The translations under genes were made by a program, and so were the position numbers. Shown here piece after piece: positions 36,101-48,074 of a stretch of 64,000 bases of DNA. Within the stretch, counting starts at the first letter, position 1; every line of letters begins with the position of its first letter. The notes beneath the pieces were generated by a model. That model worked only from the letters and a program-made list of their open reading frames with translations. It was not told the origin of the DNA and did not search any database. This DNA is from Pezicula radicicola (taxonomy: Eukaryota; Ascomycota; Leotiomycetes; Helotiales; Dermateaceae): positions 1,258,898 to 1,322,897 of the forward strand of contig PDUO01000002.1 of assembly GCA_003008705.1 (NCBI GenBank), written 5' to 3'.

Positions 36101-38304
36101 CTTCCATTTCGCGAATTCCATCGCGAGTTCCTTCAAGCGTTGGCGATGAGGAGACTTTGATAGAGGACGTTGAACCTGCTGCCACCAATGGTGCGGCCAC
36201 GAATGGCTCGAGCAACCAGGATTCCAAACCAAAGGACCCCGTCAAAGCGGAAAAGAAGAATGCAATGGACGAAACAAAGGCTACAGGAGGTGTTAAATGG
36301 TCCGTTATTCTTCTGTATCTCAGATCTATGGGGCCTTGGTGGTTTTGGATCATTGCTGTCACTGTTTTCGGAGTTCAGCAAGTTGGTGCACTTGCAGCAA
36401 ACATTTGGATTAGACAGTGGGCCAACCAGTACGACGTCGAGGATATTCATATGAATTATGGTATTTCATCCAGCAGTTTCATCGGCAACACTATCTCGAA
36501 CATTCGGGTTACCGCTAGCTCCAGTATCATCAAATATCAGCCTTACTTTGATCCCAACAAGACATCAATCATGGCAACAATTGCACCTAAAGTTGACGTC
36601 AACTACTATCTTTCAGTGTATGCTCTGATTGGTATTGGCTGCATGCTGATTGCGCTCTTCCGCGACTTCTGGCTGTTCTACGGCTCAATGACTGCCAGTT
36701 GGAAAATTCATAAATCTCTCGTCGAGGCTGTCACTCGCGCCAAGTTCAAGTTCTTCGATGTGACCCCTCTTGGCCAGCTTATGAACAGGTTCAGCAAGGA
36801 TTTGGAAGCCGTTGATCAAGAGGTGGCACCTGTTGCGATTGGTGTTATGGCTTGCGCCCTTGCAATTATTGTCACGGTTGCCTTGATCACTGCTATAACT
36901 CCAGGTTTCTTAGTCGCCGGAATTTTCATCAGCGCCATGTACTTCTTTGTTGGCAAGTTTTATCTGCGATCTTCCAGAGATCTCAAGAGACTCGAATCCG
37001 TGCAGAGAAGTCCTCTTTTCCAGCAATTTGGCGAAACACTTAGCGGGATCACCACTATTCGTGCTTATGGTGACGAGAGACGCTTCATCCGAGACAATAT
37101 GTTAAGAGTCAACACCCACAGTCGGCCGTTCATCTACCTGTGGGCCGCAAACAGATGGCTCGCGTTCCGAATTGATCTCATTGGTGATCTCGTCGCCTTC
37201 TTTGCAGGCACCTTCGTCGTCCTAAGCATCGGGAAAATTGATGCTGGTTCTGCTGGTCTCTCTCTTAGTTATGCCATTGGATTCACGGAAAACGTACTTT
37301 GGCTAGTACGCTTGTATGCCATCAATGAGCAGAACATGAACTCAGTAGAGCGTATCAAGGAGTATCTCGATGTCGAGCAAGAAGCTGAGGCAATCATCGA
37401 GGAGACAAGACCGGCTGCGAATTGGCCTAGCCAGGGCTCAGTAGAATTCATCAACTACACGACTCGATACAGGGAAGATCTAGAGCCCGTACTCCGCAAT
37501 GTCACCTTCAAGATAAACCCTCTGGAGAAGGTTGGAATCGTAGGACGTACTGGTGCTGGAAAGAGTTCTTTAGCCCTCGCTTTATTCCGTGGCTTGGAAG
37601 CTGAGGGTGGAAAGATCCTGATTGATGGTGTTGATGTCGGTCTCATTGGCCTACAAGACCTTCGTGAGTCGATCACAATCGTTCCTCAAGATCCAACCCT
37701 TTTCACAGGCACAATAAGGAGTAACCTCGATCCCTTCGGCCTTTTCACCGATGAGGATATCTTCACAGCGTTGCGCAGAGTCCAATTGATAGGTGTACCA
37801 ACATCAACAACACAACCTTCCACGCCACTGGCCGCATCACGTCCACCTTCACCTGACGGTGCTCAGTCCCCAACAACTAACAAGAATATTTTCCTCAACC
37901 TCTCATCACCAGTTACAGAATCCGGCAATAACCTATCCCAAGGTCAACGCCAACTTCTCTGCCTGGCACGAGCTCTCCTCAAGAACCCTAAGGTTCTCAT
38001 GATGGATGAAGCCACAGCTTCAATCGATTACGCAACTGACTCCAAGATCCAAGAGACAATTCGTGAGCTCAAGAGTACCATTATAACTATTGCACATCGT
38101 CTCCAGACAATCGTGGACTATGATAAGGTCTTGGTGTTGGACAAGGGGAGCGTTGTGGAGTACGGCCATCCGCACGAGTTGTTGAAGAAGGATGGCAAGG
38201 ATGCGGTATTTAAAAGTATGTGTGAGATGAGTGGAGATCTGGATGCATTACAGAAGGCAGCGAAAAAGGCATGGGATGCTACTCGGTTGGTCGACGATGA
38301 ATAA
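33129..38304 (+). CDS. ABC-C (MRP-type) full transporter, Ybt1-like
   Basis: ATP-driven exporter; fungal ABC-C proteins of this type sit in the vacuolar or plasma membrane and move conjugated organic anions or bile acids. Exons 33129-33211, 33266-34291 and 34347-38304 give 1688 aa. The protein has an N-terminal membrane domain with several hydrophobic spans (MSD0), two six-helix transmembrane domains and two nucleotide-binding domains. NBD1: Walker A GPTGSGKTS near residue 743, signature LSGGQKQR near 850, Walker B HVLLDDCLSAVDS. NBD2: GRTGAGKSS near 1436, degenerate signature LSQGQRQLL near 1565, Walker B VLMMDEATASID. A charged linker rich in Asn, Thr and Glu joins the halves. An in-frame insertion rich in Pro/Thr/Ser precedes the NBD2 signature. 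Substrate cannot be inferred. Confidence 0.93.
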
Positions 38305-38536
38305 TAGATAGATGGTGCTATGGTTGGTAGTATTATAGATAGCGGGCGCTCTCCATCACCCCCTTCTTTTCTTGCTAAATACCTTGCTAGGCGTTGGTTG
38401 GGTTTAAAACCTTGCTTTTCCGTGTTTATTCATGTCTATAAATGTCAGTCTCGCTGTATAAATAAATAAAAATCATTCAGATAAACTGCTGGTGTTGCTC
38501 GCTTCCGTGTTATACCGTACGTACGTCAGGTCCTTT

Positions 38537-39438
38537 CTAAACATTCTCCCCAGCTGCCCTTCGGCACATACGAGCCATCCAATCCGGCTGGCTTAACATC
38601 ACACAGTGGCCAGCCGCCTCACATGTCTCAACCACATCGATTGCGTTGGGCCTGGAGTCCTGTGCGGCTTTCAAGATCATCTCGCCGTAAGCGAGCGTAG
38701 TACATTGATCAGCGCCGCACAAAACATACGTTGAAGGTATGTAGCGCCATGCTCTGTACACTTGCTTTTAGTTCGCGTTTTCGTTGACATAATTAGGGAA
38801 GGAAATTCACGCATAAGTTATTCTGCTCCAGAAGACACCGATGCTTTGTGGAAGGAGTTGTGATGTCCAGTATCTGGCTTCTGGTAGTGGCAGGTCGTTG
38901 TAGTAGATTGATGGTGCTTCTTGGGGGTCGATTGTTAAGGTCCCAGCCTAAATTCAGTTAACCCTTTTCATGAGAAACTCTTGGTGGGTCTTGAGTTGAA
39001 ATGAAGATAACTTACAGCAACATCAGGTCGTAAATAGGGGAAGAAACTCGATATATCACCCCTCTCTGCTCCTTGAAACCCTTCCTTTCCCATCCATCCC
39101 ATCACAAAAATTAACCTCACAACACCTCCTCTCTTACCTTCTCTCTCCCTGTCCTTCTTGCCTAAGCCCCTTAGTGCTTCTGAACCGGGCAACCCAGAGT
39201 AGGAATGCATGACGAGGATTACCTCTTTGTTTGCGTTGACCAGCGAGCTTACGAGATTGCGAATACTGGTTACATCTTCGGTGAAATCGTATGTTGCTCT
39301 GTTGCCTGGAGTGACTACTGAGGGCAGAGATAGGGGGTGAACTTCGTAGGAATGATTTGATAGAATTGTCGCGAGAGCGTTGTAAATTGTGGGCCGGTGG
39401 GAGGCTCCTGGAATGAGTATGAAGGCCGGTTTAGGCAT
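38537..39438 (-). CDS. Alpha/beta hydrolase family protein
   Basis: Exons 39438-39016, 38947-38811 and 38753-38537 join in frame and give 258 aa. The N-terminus (MPKPAFILIPGASHRPTIYN) holds the oxyanion strand. The nucleophile Ser is in VMHSYSGLPG, and the likely catalytic His is in EAAGHCVMLSQPDWM near the C-terminus. A block APSIYYNDLPLPEARYW in exon 2 and AAWRYIPSTYVLCGADQC across the last junction are characteristic of a widespread fungal hydrolase group related to salicylate or methyl-ester esterases. No signal peptide. The third-exon acceptor (TACAG) is the only nearby one that keeps the conserved junction. Function is not established; it lies alone between the transporter and a gene-poor zone. 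Confidence 0.83.
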
Positions 39439-41722
39439 TTTTGGTTTGTGGAGAGGTGGGTATTGAACGGATTTTTCGACTGTGAGTTATGGGAACCAAA
39501 ATTCTAGCTTGATATAGTGCTGGGTAATCTGTTAGTTTCCCAAGTTACTTGAAGCAACTAGCAGCATGAGGGGTACTTATCTAGAGAAGACTTGAGGCAG
39601 TCAGAAATAGGGAAGAGTAATTCTTCCACGGCCTTTTCGAATGCCTATTCCCGCAAGTGTAAAATTCTGCTCGAGGACTAGAGAGAATATATTAGTAATC
39701 TATAAATGAACATATACGAGTATACCCTCACCAGCCTATATCCGTCTTATCTCATATCGTTCATGTGTATACTAAGACGCAGTTCGGACGAACCTTCGGA
39801 TGTACCAAAACGCCATGATAAACTTGCGGTGAAGGTCTCGTGGCACGGAAATCATGTCCCAATGCAAGTATCCGCTGTCAAGTTGAGAGGGAACAAGTCA
39901 AGTGTAAGTACAGGGGAAAGAATGGGCAACGGTTGAGGATGTAAATCGGTGCACTAAGTGACTAATCTCATCAAGCCAGCCATTAAAACTACACTTATGC
40001 TTAAGTAGCGTAGCTCCGCTAGGTTTATAACCAGGACTCAAACTAGCAAAACAACTTGTTAGATACTAATCCTTAATGTTCCCCACACGGGAAAGCAAAT
40101 TCTAGACGAGGGACAAATCGATCTACGAGGCTTCCACCAGTCGGCCGTAATCCGTCAGCAAGCTGTTCTCAGACCGCGTTCCCCAGAACACTCGATTACT
40201 ACCTTAGGGGTTGTAGTGCGGCTAATTCCGCGGTTGTTTGAGAAACATTTGCTGTTTTCTAAATAGCCTATGCAAATGAAAGATTCGTGGTAGCAGTGTT
40301 ATTTCCAACAGATCTAGATCGGCGTTGACCTCGCCCGTGATGTTGGATCTCGGGTTTTCTAAGCCAAACGGTGCTTTTCTACCACACTAGTGGAGAACCT
40401 CGCTGGTGCAGGTAGCCGTTCGGATTCTGTTCCAATAATAATAGCCCACGAAGCAGAACGCAACTTCTAACATAACTTCATATCCGTAACGTAACCCGGG
40501 GTTTCTGCATCGAGTATTCAAACTGTCATTCGGTAAAGTCAGAGCGGCCGATCCTCGTTAATGAGCGGCGATATCTTCTGCATATGCCTGTGCCTCAGAA
40601 TGTTACTCTTCTCGTATATATTGACCATACAAATTTCAATCTTCGTGGTGGGAGAAAGTTGAAAGCCACAACCAGTAAGGGTGTCCAAGTTGCGAAAAAG
40701 TGGAGAGCCGAAATGGAAGGAATGAAAGTTTGGGTAGTACGGGGAATAGTGATCGTGCTCCTCCACAGTAAGCACCTAATATCTGAGAGAGGCAAAGCAC
40801 TGCGAAACAAGCGCTGGTGCAGAATCCTTGAGCGGGTATTCGGCTACTATCCTGTGCAATTGAAGTCACTCATGCAAAGTGGCATGAAGACTTTTGTAAG
40901 GACAGGTTTGATTGGACTGCTCAGAAGCAGTGAAATGCCAGCTGTCAATGAGGAGAGATAAGAATTTCGAGGAGGCCTTGCTGGTCTGTAATTTTTGTCA
41001 TTCAGTGACACAAGAAAATAAGAACTATAACATAACTTCCCGTCCTTTGTACTTAGTAAGCATTGGACGCAAGTTTTTATTTGCCGCCACTAAGTACCTG
41101 ACTATATGGTCTAGCGCCTGATATTAAGCCGAGAGTGCTAACTGTTACTCTAAGTTTCTCTAGAAACGAAGGAAGGTAGAATAATAAAATAAACATAACA
41201 GTATTAGGTAAAAAAAGGACTAGTTCGACGAAGATTGGGGGCCTGTCCAATGAACGAAGTCAGCTCGTAAACGCTCCTCTGTGGCTGGCTGTATGAATGT
41301 GGCGGTGTCCGACTCGAACGGTAGGAAACGGGATTCTTTTAGTTTCCGAGGATACGAATGAGAGGCCTTCATGATAATATGGATTATCTCAATCTCGAAT
41401 TCTGCGGAGAGAAACGAGTCAGTTGGGCTGCGGGCTGCCAACTATACGGCTTATAGCGTTATCTAATGGCTGAAAGAGTGGGAGGAGTTGGAGTTGATGC
41501 TCCGCTCCGTGTCCGTGCCTCTACTTTGCTCGGGAAAAGAAAAAGGAAAACAGCCATGAGAAGTTGTCGAGTCCGGCGTCCAACAGGAACTTCATAAAAA
41601 TTGGTTCACATTCTCTGGTATAAGGGGAAGGAAGAAAAGGGGGTGGTGTCGCTTCCGGGTTTAGCGAGACGAGACTTGGAAGTGAGGACAGTCTTTATCC
41701 AACTCCCTCTTCTTTCTAGTGA
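39439..41722. other. Gene-poor interval, left part of the accessory region
   Basis: About 2.3 kb. A frame at 40584-40961 on the plus strand (125 codons) overlaps others on the minus strand and has no recognisable motif, so I do not call it a gene. No repeats long enough to see by eye apart from the one that follows. Confidence 0.35.
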
Positions 41723-41773
41723 CACGGGGTGACGTGAGATAGGGCCACGGGGTGACGTGAGATAGGGCCACGG
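41723..41773. repeat. Tandem 23-bp repeat carrying a TGACGTGA box
   Basis: Two identical 23-bp units (41723-41745 and 41746-41768), each starting CACGGGGTGACGTGAGATAG, followed by five bases of a third. TGACGTGA resembles an ATF/CREB binding site. No nearby gene start explains a regulatory role. Confidence 0.8.
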
Positions 41774-42612
41774 AGACGACGCCTGTCACTTCACCACGCA
41801 ACACTTCACCTTTCATCACTTCGCTTTTGCCTGCACCTTCCTCTCTCAATTTCATTCTCGTCACTTCGCATTTTGGCAATTCTCGCAACTCCCTGCCAAG
41901 CAAATGGTAAACCGAAATTGGGAGACACCAAAGTCAATTAATACCTCGAAAATTAAACTTCACTAGCAAAACTTTAAATTAACTTCTTCGTCACCCTCCT
42001 CACTGCCCCTGCCCTCTAAGGGGTAGAGTTTCGCTTAAAGACCCTATAATCTCCTGCCTTTAGCGTCTAAGCGCCTAAAAAGGCCCTATAAGAGGACGCT
42101 ATAGCCATAGGCTACTACAGGCTTCATAGCCTATATTCGCACGACTTTTGACCCGAACCTCCGTATAGATATGACATTAATCCCCACAGTTAGCAAATTA
42201 TATTTTCTAAGAGAGTAAAAAGTTTACGTACTTGAAGCTAAAGATGGCTGTATATAAAGTCCTTTATGTAGACTTAGTACAGGTGCTAGCAAGGCAGCTC
42301 TCCTTGTAAACCAAACAATGATGCTAAATAACAACAAATCAGTGTACATTGTGTGTTAGGCTCAACTCTTATAAGAAGTTCATGCTTACTGTTAGGTTCG
42401 ATTCTAGTCATTGTATAGCTGTTTATCACTAATTCTAAGAATATAGAATGTAGATTATAATGTTCGAGCATGTGGTAGCTTTATATAATAGATCTCTCGA
42501 TAGTTCTAATCTTAGCTGATTTCAGAGAAAATTTGACTAAAAGATAATCATGAAGAATGTCTAATCAAGAGACGCTGTAACAGGCCGCAAGTGCTGTCAA
42601 CTGTGAAGCAAT

Positions 42613-42627
42613 CCCCCCCCCCCCCCC
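42613..42627 (+). repeat. Homopolymer run of 15 C
   Basis: An uninterrupted C tract in AT-rich surroundings. Its length is likely to vary between isolates and to be error-prone in assembly. Confidence 0.9.
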
Positions 42628-43527
42628 TTTTATTTTCTGCTCTCGAGCTTTAAGGAAACAGTCCCGCATCAATTATCTAGAAAATTCTTAACGCTCAGTC
42701 TTCACTTAGAAACCGCCTATTTAAAGACGCTCCAGGGGTGCTACTTTAAAATCTTTACAATCTATTGAATCTAGTGACAATTCAAGGAAGGGTTAATGGA
42801 CGGAATGTTTGTTAGTTGTTCGATCTTAACCTCGAAGTGTTAACCTAGACTATGCTAATGATTTTAATGTTTAGTAGAAATGTTGCCATTAGTTGATATT
42901 TCAAGTATTAAATAAAATAGTAGAGGCTTTACACCAAGTAAGTAATTGTAAGAGAAGTGTTGTGCTATCCCCTGAAAACAATTTGCATTTCATATTACCT
43001 TTTGATACTCATTTCTACTCGAATATAGAAGAACAAATTAAGGCCAATGCTATTTAACCATTATAGAGCTGTGCTCTCTTACTATATAGTTATCCAAAAA
43101 ATCTACCAGCCGTCTTTCTCTTTTGACAGGTTCTATGAACCCTCGAGCACCATATAATGAAAAGTGGTAAAATATGAGAATATTGGTAATGGTCGAAAAT
43201 CATGTATATTCTGGCCCTTGAATCTACGGGGATTTCTACACTATTTATACACAAAATGAGCATCGCAAGGGCATCGTTTCCTATACTAATTGAGCAGTTT
43301 TTGATGTTAAATGGTTAAGCCAACAGTGCTCTGATCCTCCACTAATTAGAGCCCATAGCGACTAGTGGAAATGAGGTTATATTAGTATTACACGTGATTT
43401 GTACCCGACATGTTCTTCTTAATCCTAGATTCTACATAAAAAATCACTTCCCGCTCATTCGTAGAGGCCACAGAGTGAGCTTTCTTACCTTGACTATCAA
43501 AAGCTTGCCATAATAGAAGTCACCTAT

Positions 43528-43890
43528 TTAGTCCAAAGTCCCTGAGGTTTTAGCGGACGCCTTAGGAACTGTCTTCGATTTCAATACCAAATCTCTCTCT
43601 AACCTCCAGCATCGGGCATATTCCGCTTTATTGTGCCCCGCATAGTATGTCTTGTGGTTAATGTCACATGTACTAGTCTCTAGCCCCTTGTGAGTTTCGC
43701 AAAATAGACGGTAGTAAAGAAGACATATGGTTGATGGGTCTTCTTGTACCCAATTTTTGGCCTATACTATCTGGAAACAGACACGGTAGGTTTCGTTGGT
43801 CTCGGTCGCCTGTTGTGGCTGTTGATACACATTTAGATCCAAGATTTGGTATAATCTGCCTTTACCATGATATGAATTGCTTTGTTTTGC
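43528..43890 (-). pseudogene. Possible coding relic, unknown family, one internal stop
   Basis: A 121-codon frame is open except for one TAG at codon 43 (43764-43762), where TGG by one transition would restore reading. It has no start codon of its own and ends with TAA at 43528-43530. The downstream 77 codons have a coding-like composition with several Cys and Trp (for example RLFCETHKGLETSTC and AEYARCWRLERDLV). I recognise no family. It could be a decayed exon or a piece of a mobile element. Upstream there is a TGA, beyond which another frame looks coding-like for about 30 codons, so a frameshift may also be present. Confidence 0.25.
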
Positions 43891-45412
43891 TCATAAGTGT
43901 GTAAATGTAGCACAGCGTTGGGATTTTGGGTGGTAGAGTGTGGATTACGAAGGCCAATATTCATAGAAGGACTATCAATTCAGTCTTGAAGATCTCTCGC
44001 AATATAGTCTCAAGCCACCTTCAACTTAGGGGCCAGGCTCAGATAACTGTTGGATAAGTCTCAAGCCATATCACGCATATATGCTATCTCAAGGCACAGA
44101 CAACTCCAGGAGGCCTTCAAAGTGATGTAATTTATGGGAGTACGCATTGAATAGTCTGGATACACCTCTAGAGCCAATGATTTTCATAGCTTAATGCATT
44201 CAATCGAATATCTTGTTTTCGATAGATGAAAATATATAAGTATCAACAACTTAATGAGATCGTTTCTAGGAAGTTTACAGATATTCTAGATCTAGGCTAC
44301 TGCTCCTTAGCCTTCAGTAGAGTACTTGTTTTCAACCTCAAAACGTACTAATCAATGTATTACTTTATGTTGTTGCATAAGAACCTGTACTCTATAGAGA
44401 AACGCACACAAAATACTATAGGTTTACAATTATATCTATACTTAAACGACATCGGCTTCTATTAAGCGCCGTAAAGGACACCCGGGTACTCTGTAATGAC
44501 CAATGAAATATTATCTCAAAATAAAAAGCTTCTTTTCCTGTAAATGTTCCTTTGTAGACTCGCGTAATAAAAACGCTAGTTTTCGGAACCTTACGTCCTA
44601 CATGTGCTTATAATTTGATGAGGAACGAAGAAACGGTTAAGCTCTTCCTCTCTAAGTCTTTCATGTGTATGCATTAATCCTGAATCATTCGCTTTAACAA
44701 CTGATGAGCTATGTTGACGAGCTATTGAAGCAATAACTGAAGTGAGGCATGTAGGAGGAAAATGGTGTTGTATTCCGTCTGCTTACGGGCTTTGAATGGA
44801 TGCAAAAGTGAATACACAGTCATGAATACACAGTCATACAACTACTATCTTACGCTTCATGTTAACATGCTTAAGAATGTAGTTACTAGCTACAATATTA
44901 TCCTTAAGCTACTTAACCTAAGCTAATAATTAAGATCCACAAATATGGCTAGACTTGTAGAAGATTAATGTGTCCAACTTAGCCTGATAAGTCATAATGG
45001 AAATTAACGAGGTCGAGTCTCCTAACTACTACATTGGTAGATTATGGCTCGCTTAAGGTTCGATAAGTAATAGATGGCAGTAGCTCTAAGCAAATTCATG
45101 TGGCCAGCACAATAAATCCAACAAGGCGAGTTCTTTGATCTTGCCAGTGATCTAGTTTTTACCAATTCGAGGCAACGGTCCACAATCAAACTGCTCCACA
45201 AGCGATAGTCTTGTCTATTAGGTGCAATACATACTTACCATGTATAATTGCCGACGGAAAAGCTATTTCCTCCAATTTACTTTTCTGCCAATACCTTCCT
45301 TCTACTCCATAGACACTCAATTGTTTCCCCGAAACCTCTCCCCATTAAGCAATTTTTACTCCATCAAAATTCAACAACATCACCAGACTCCACAACAGCA
45401 CCTAGAAAAACA

Positions 45413-45736
45413 ATGGAGTTTTCCAATAATGAACAAGTCACTAGGTACAAAAGGTACATTATCAAGTACTCGTCACAAACCCATACCAACATTTCAATGA
45501 ACCAGAACCCTCCATCTCCGCAAGTTCGTGAGCGTTTAGCGGCGGACTTAATACGAGCTCCTTATTTGAGCGCATTACAGGGGAACAGGTATAAAATGCG
45601 GGCAAAGGCGGGGTTTTTGGTGGGGTCAAATCCAACCTCCAAGCTCTTGGTGCTCCGAGCAACGTCAACGTCACAAACTTCCAGGTTCTCGTCTTACTTC
45701 ACCACCACCTCGGTTGAAGAAAACTACAGAAATTGA
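45413..45736 (+). CDS. Small hypothetical ORF, doubtful
   Basis: A 107-codon frame from the ATG at 45413; the frame is open upstream to 45248, with an earlier ATG-less stretch. The protein (MEFSNNEQVTRYKRYIIKYS at the start) is Ser/Thr-rich with a basic middle segment, and has no signal peptide and no motif I know. It lies at the edge of the AT-rich island, 0.5 kb from the alpha-galactosidase. Could be chance. Confidence 0.2.
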   Translation: MEFSNNEQVTRYKRYIIKYSSQTHTNISMNQNPPSPQVRERLAADLIRAPYLSALQGNRYKMRAKAGFLVGSNPTSKLLVLRATSTSQTSRFSSYFTTTSVEENYRN

Positions 45737-46221
45737 ATTTATCCAGTACAGGATTGATCACCGTCCCGTCTTCATCTTGCACTCTTCTGTCTGCATTAGT
45801 CGAAACTCTCAAGATGAGAAGGCTATTCATTTGTCAATTAAGATGCATAAAGAATGAAAGATAGTACTAGTACCAGAAAGCGGAGCATCAAAGTTCGACT
45901 TGGAGTATGTTAAATCGGAAGTCCGGTTCTATGGAACAAGTGACCTGCAGGAAAAATACTTCCTTAATTCACTATCCACAACAAGATTTCTTCCGTTTTC
46001 GGATTATAGGCCTGATAATGTTGAAGTTACCCCGCTGTTTCTGTTTTTCTTTCCCCAGTTGGATGTTTTGGTTCTTTGTGAAGTCATGGGGTTCTAGAAG
46101 CCTGCCAGGCTTAGTCTCGGCCGGTAGATATGACTATAAGAACAATAGGATTTCTCAATTAATGTCAAGAGCTAGCATCCTAAAATCCTCTTGTCTCATT
46201 TTCAAGAGCTTTTAAAAGACA
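45737..46221. other. Promoter region of the alpha-galactosidase
   Basis: About 480 bp with no frame of its own worth calling. Ends in the leader of the GH27 gene. Confidence 0.4.
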
Positions 46222-47957
46222 ATGGCTGTCCTAAGTACTTTTCTTGTTGCAGTGACTGCACTGCTTGGGTCGGCGACTGCTACTTCCTACAATGGTCTAG
46301 CTGTGACCCCTCAGATGGGATGGGATAATTGGAATGCGTAAGAAAGTCCTATCTTTTAATAGAAAGTAAAATGTATTAACAATTGCAATATAGACTCGGC
46401 TGCGATGTCTCCGAAGATCTCCTTTTACAACATGGTCAATTGATCGTAGATTACGGCCTCAAGGGTAACACAACACTCTTTATACTTCCTCCGTTTAAAA
46501 AAAAGTTTCCGCTGATTTAGTTTCCAAAAGATCTCGGTTTCCATTATGTTATCCTTGATGACTGTTGGAGCACCGGCCGCAATGCCAGCACCAACAACTC
46601 CCTCATACCCGACATCACCAAGTTTCCACGTGGCATGGCAGCAGTTGCGGAAGACTTACACGAACTCGGACTAGGCTTTGGCATGTACTCTGATGCTGGG
46701 AAGTACACTTGTGGTGGGTATGCAGGAAGTCTCGGATATGAGACTATTGATGCTCAGACTTTTGCCGAATGGGGTGTTGATTATTTGAAATATGATAACT
46801 GCTATAATGAGGGACAGGCTGGAAATCAGTTGATTTCTTATACTCGGTAAGTTTTATTAAGAATGATTATATTATGTTAAGACTTTTACTAATAATCTAT
46901 AGCTATAAGACAATGAGCGATGCACTTAATGCGACTGGGCGTCCTATTTTGTACTCACTCTGCAACTGGGGTGAAGACTACCCATGGAACTGGGCTTCTA
47001 CCATTGCGAATTCTTGGAGAATATCAGGTGATGTTTATGATTCTTGGGATGTAGTAGATTCGAGATGTCCTTGGTAAGACCTTTATAACTCTATGCAGCA
47101 CACAGGAAACCTTATTAACACTATGGTGTAGTGACGGTCAAGACGCCTGGAACTGCGAACTCCCAGGCTTCCACTGCTCCGTGACGAACATTGCAAACAA
47201 AGCTTCCTTTATCGTCTCGAAAGCCCAACCTGGGGGTTGGAATGACTTAGACATGCTCGAAGTCGGCAACGGGGCCATGACTGATGCAGAATATGTTGCA
47301 CACTACAGTATCTGGGCAGCAGTCAAAAGCCCCCTGATAATGGGTAACGACATCAGAAAAATTCTCCCTGCAGATCTAGCCATACTGTCAAATGCAGCCG
47401 TTATTGCAGTCAGTCAGGATCCACTGGGACGTAGTGCAGCGAGACGATGGATCTATCCTGCTGCAGGTTCCAACTTTACAACGCAGTTATGGTCGGGATC
47501 GTTATATTCGACTACGGGTGGTGATTACAATGATATGGTTGTGCTGCTTGTTAATGGAAACGATGAAGAGACTATAATCAATGCTACGCTTGCCGATATT
47601 TTCGTCGACAGCGGCGCCGCGGGAACTGCTGAGCAAGTTAAGATTGCCTGGGAGGTACGCGATCTCTGGGCGAACCGTATGAGCGATGATGTAGCTGCTT
47701 CCATCATTTCGGCTTCTAATATGACCGGCAATGCAACGACGGGGTATAATGCTACCCAGGTTGGGTACGGCAGGTATAATGCAACGGCGCAGAGCTATGC
47801 AGCGGGATTGGAAGCGGCAGATGAGTTGTTATTAGGCAATGTGACGACTACTGTCATGCCAAGTGGAACCATCACCGCAACAGTGCCTCCGCATGGTGCT
47901 GCTATGTACAGGCTGAGAGCTGTGCAAACGGGATTAAGGAAGAGAGATGAGCTGTGA
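46222..47957 (+). CDS. Secreted alpha-galactosidase, GH27
   Basis: Releases terminal alpha-1,6-linked galactose from galactomannans and raffinose-type sugars. Five exons (46222-46337, 46394-46464, 46531-46846, 46903-47073, 47132-47957) give 499 aa. A signal peptide ([20 protein letters not shown]) is followed at once by the family opening [34 protein letters not shown], the nucleophile Asp in YLKYDNC and the acid/base Asp in [12 protein letters not shown] are all present. [14 protein letters not shown] and the [18 protein letters not shown] motif are typical of fungal GH27. The C-terminal domain carries many Asn-x-Ser/Thr sites. It shows no defects although it borders AT-rich DNA. Convergent with SEC12, 117 bp between the stops. 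Confidence 0.95.
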
Positions 47958-48074
47958 GGTGAGGATGAAGTAAGTGCCCGAGGAAAAAATCTTGTGGTAA
48001 AAGTAACATGCGTAAATGTGGCCGTACATATGAGCTTTTTTACAATAATCTACATTGCGTCGTGATAGAGAACC

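Larger units (their letters stand above)
41774..45412. other. AT-rich gene-poor island
   Basis: About 3.6 kb, visibly AT-rich over most of its length, with stop codons frequent in all frames. It has the look of RIP-altered repeat DNA, but I could not identify the original element or matching terminal repeats. It includes a C15 homopolymer and one interrupted coding-like frame, both listed separately. Confidence 0.5.

Noticed and set aside
40584..40961. 125-codon plus-strand frame
   Set aside because: No recognisable domain, strong overlap with minus-strand frames, and no promoter or neighbour context.
42396..42420. GGTTCGATTC, a T-loop-like string, considered as a tRNA
   Set aside because: No matching acceptor stem, D arm or anticodon arm could be found at the right spacing on either strand.
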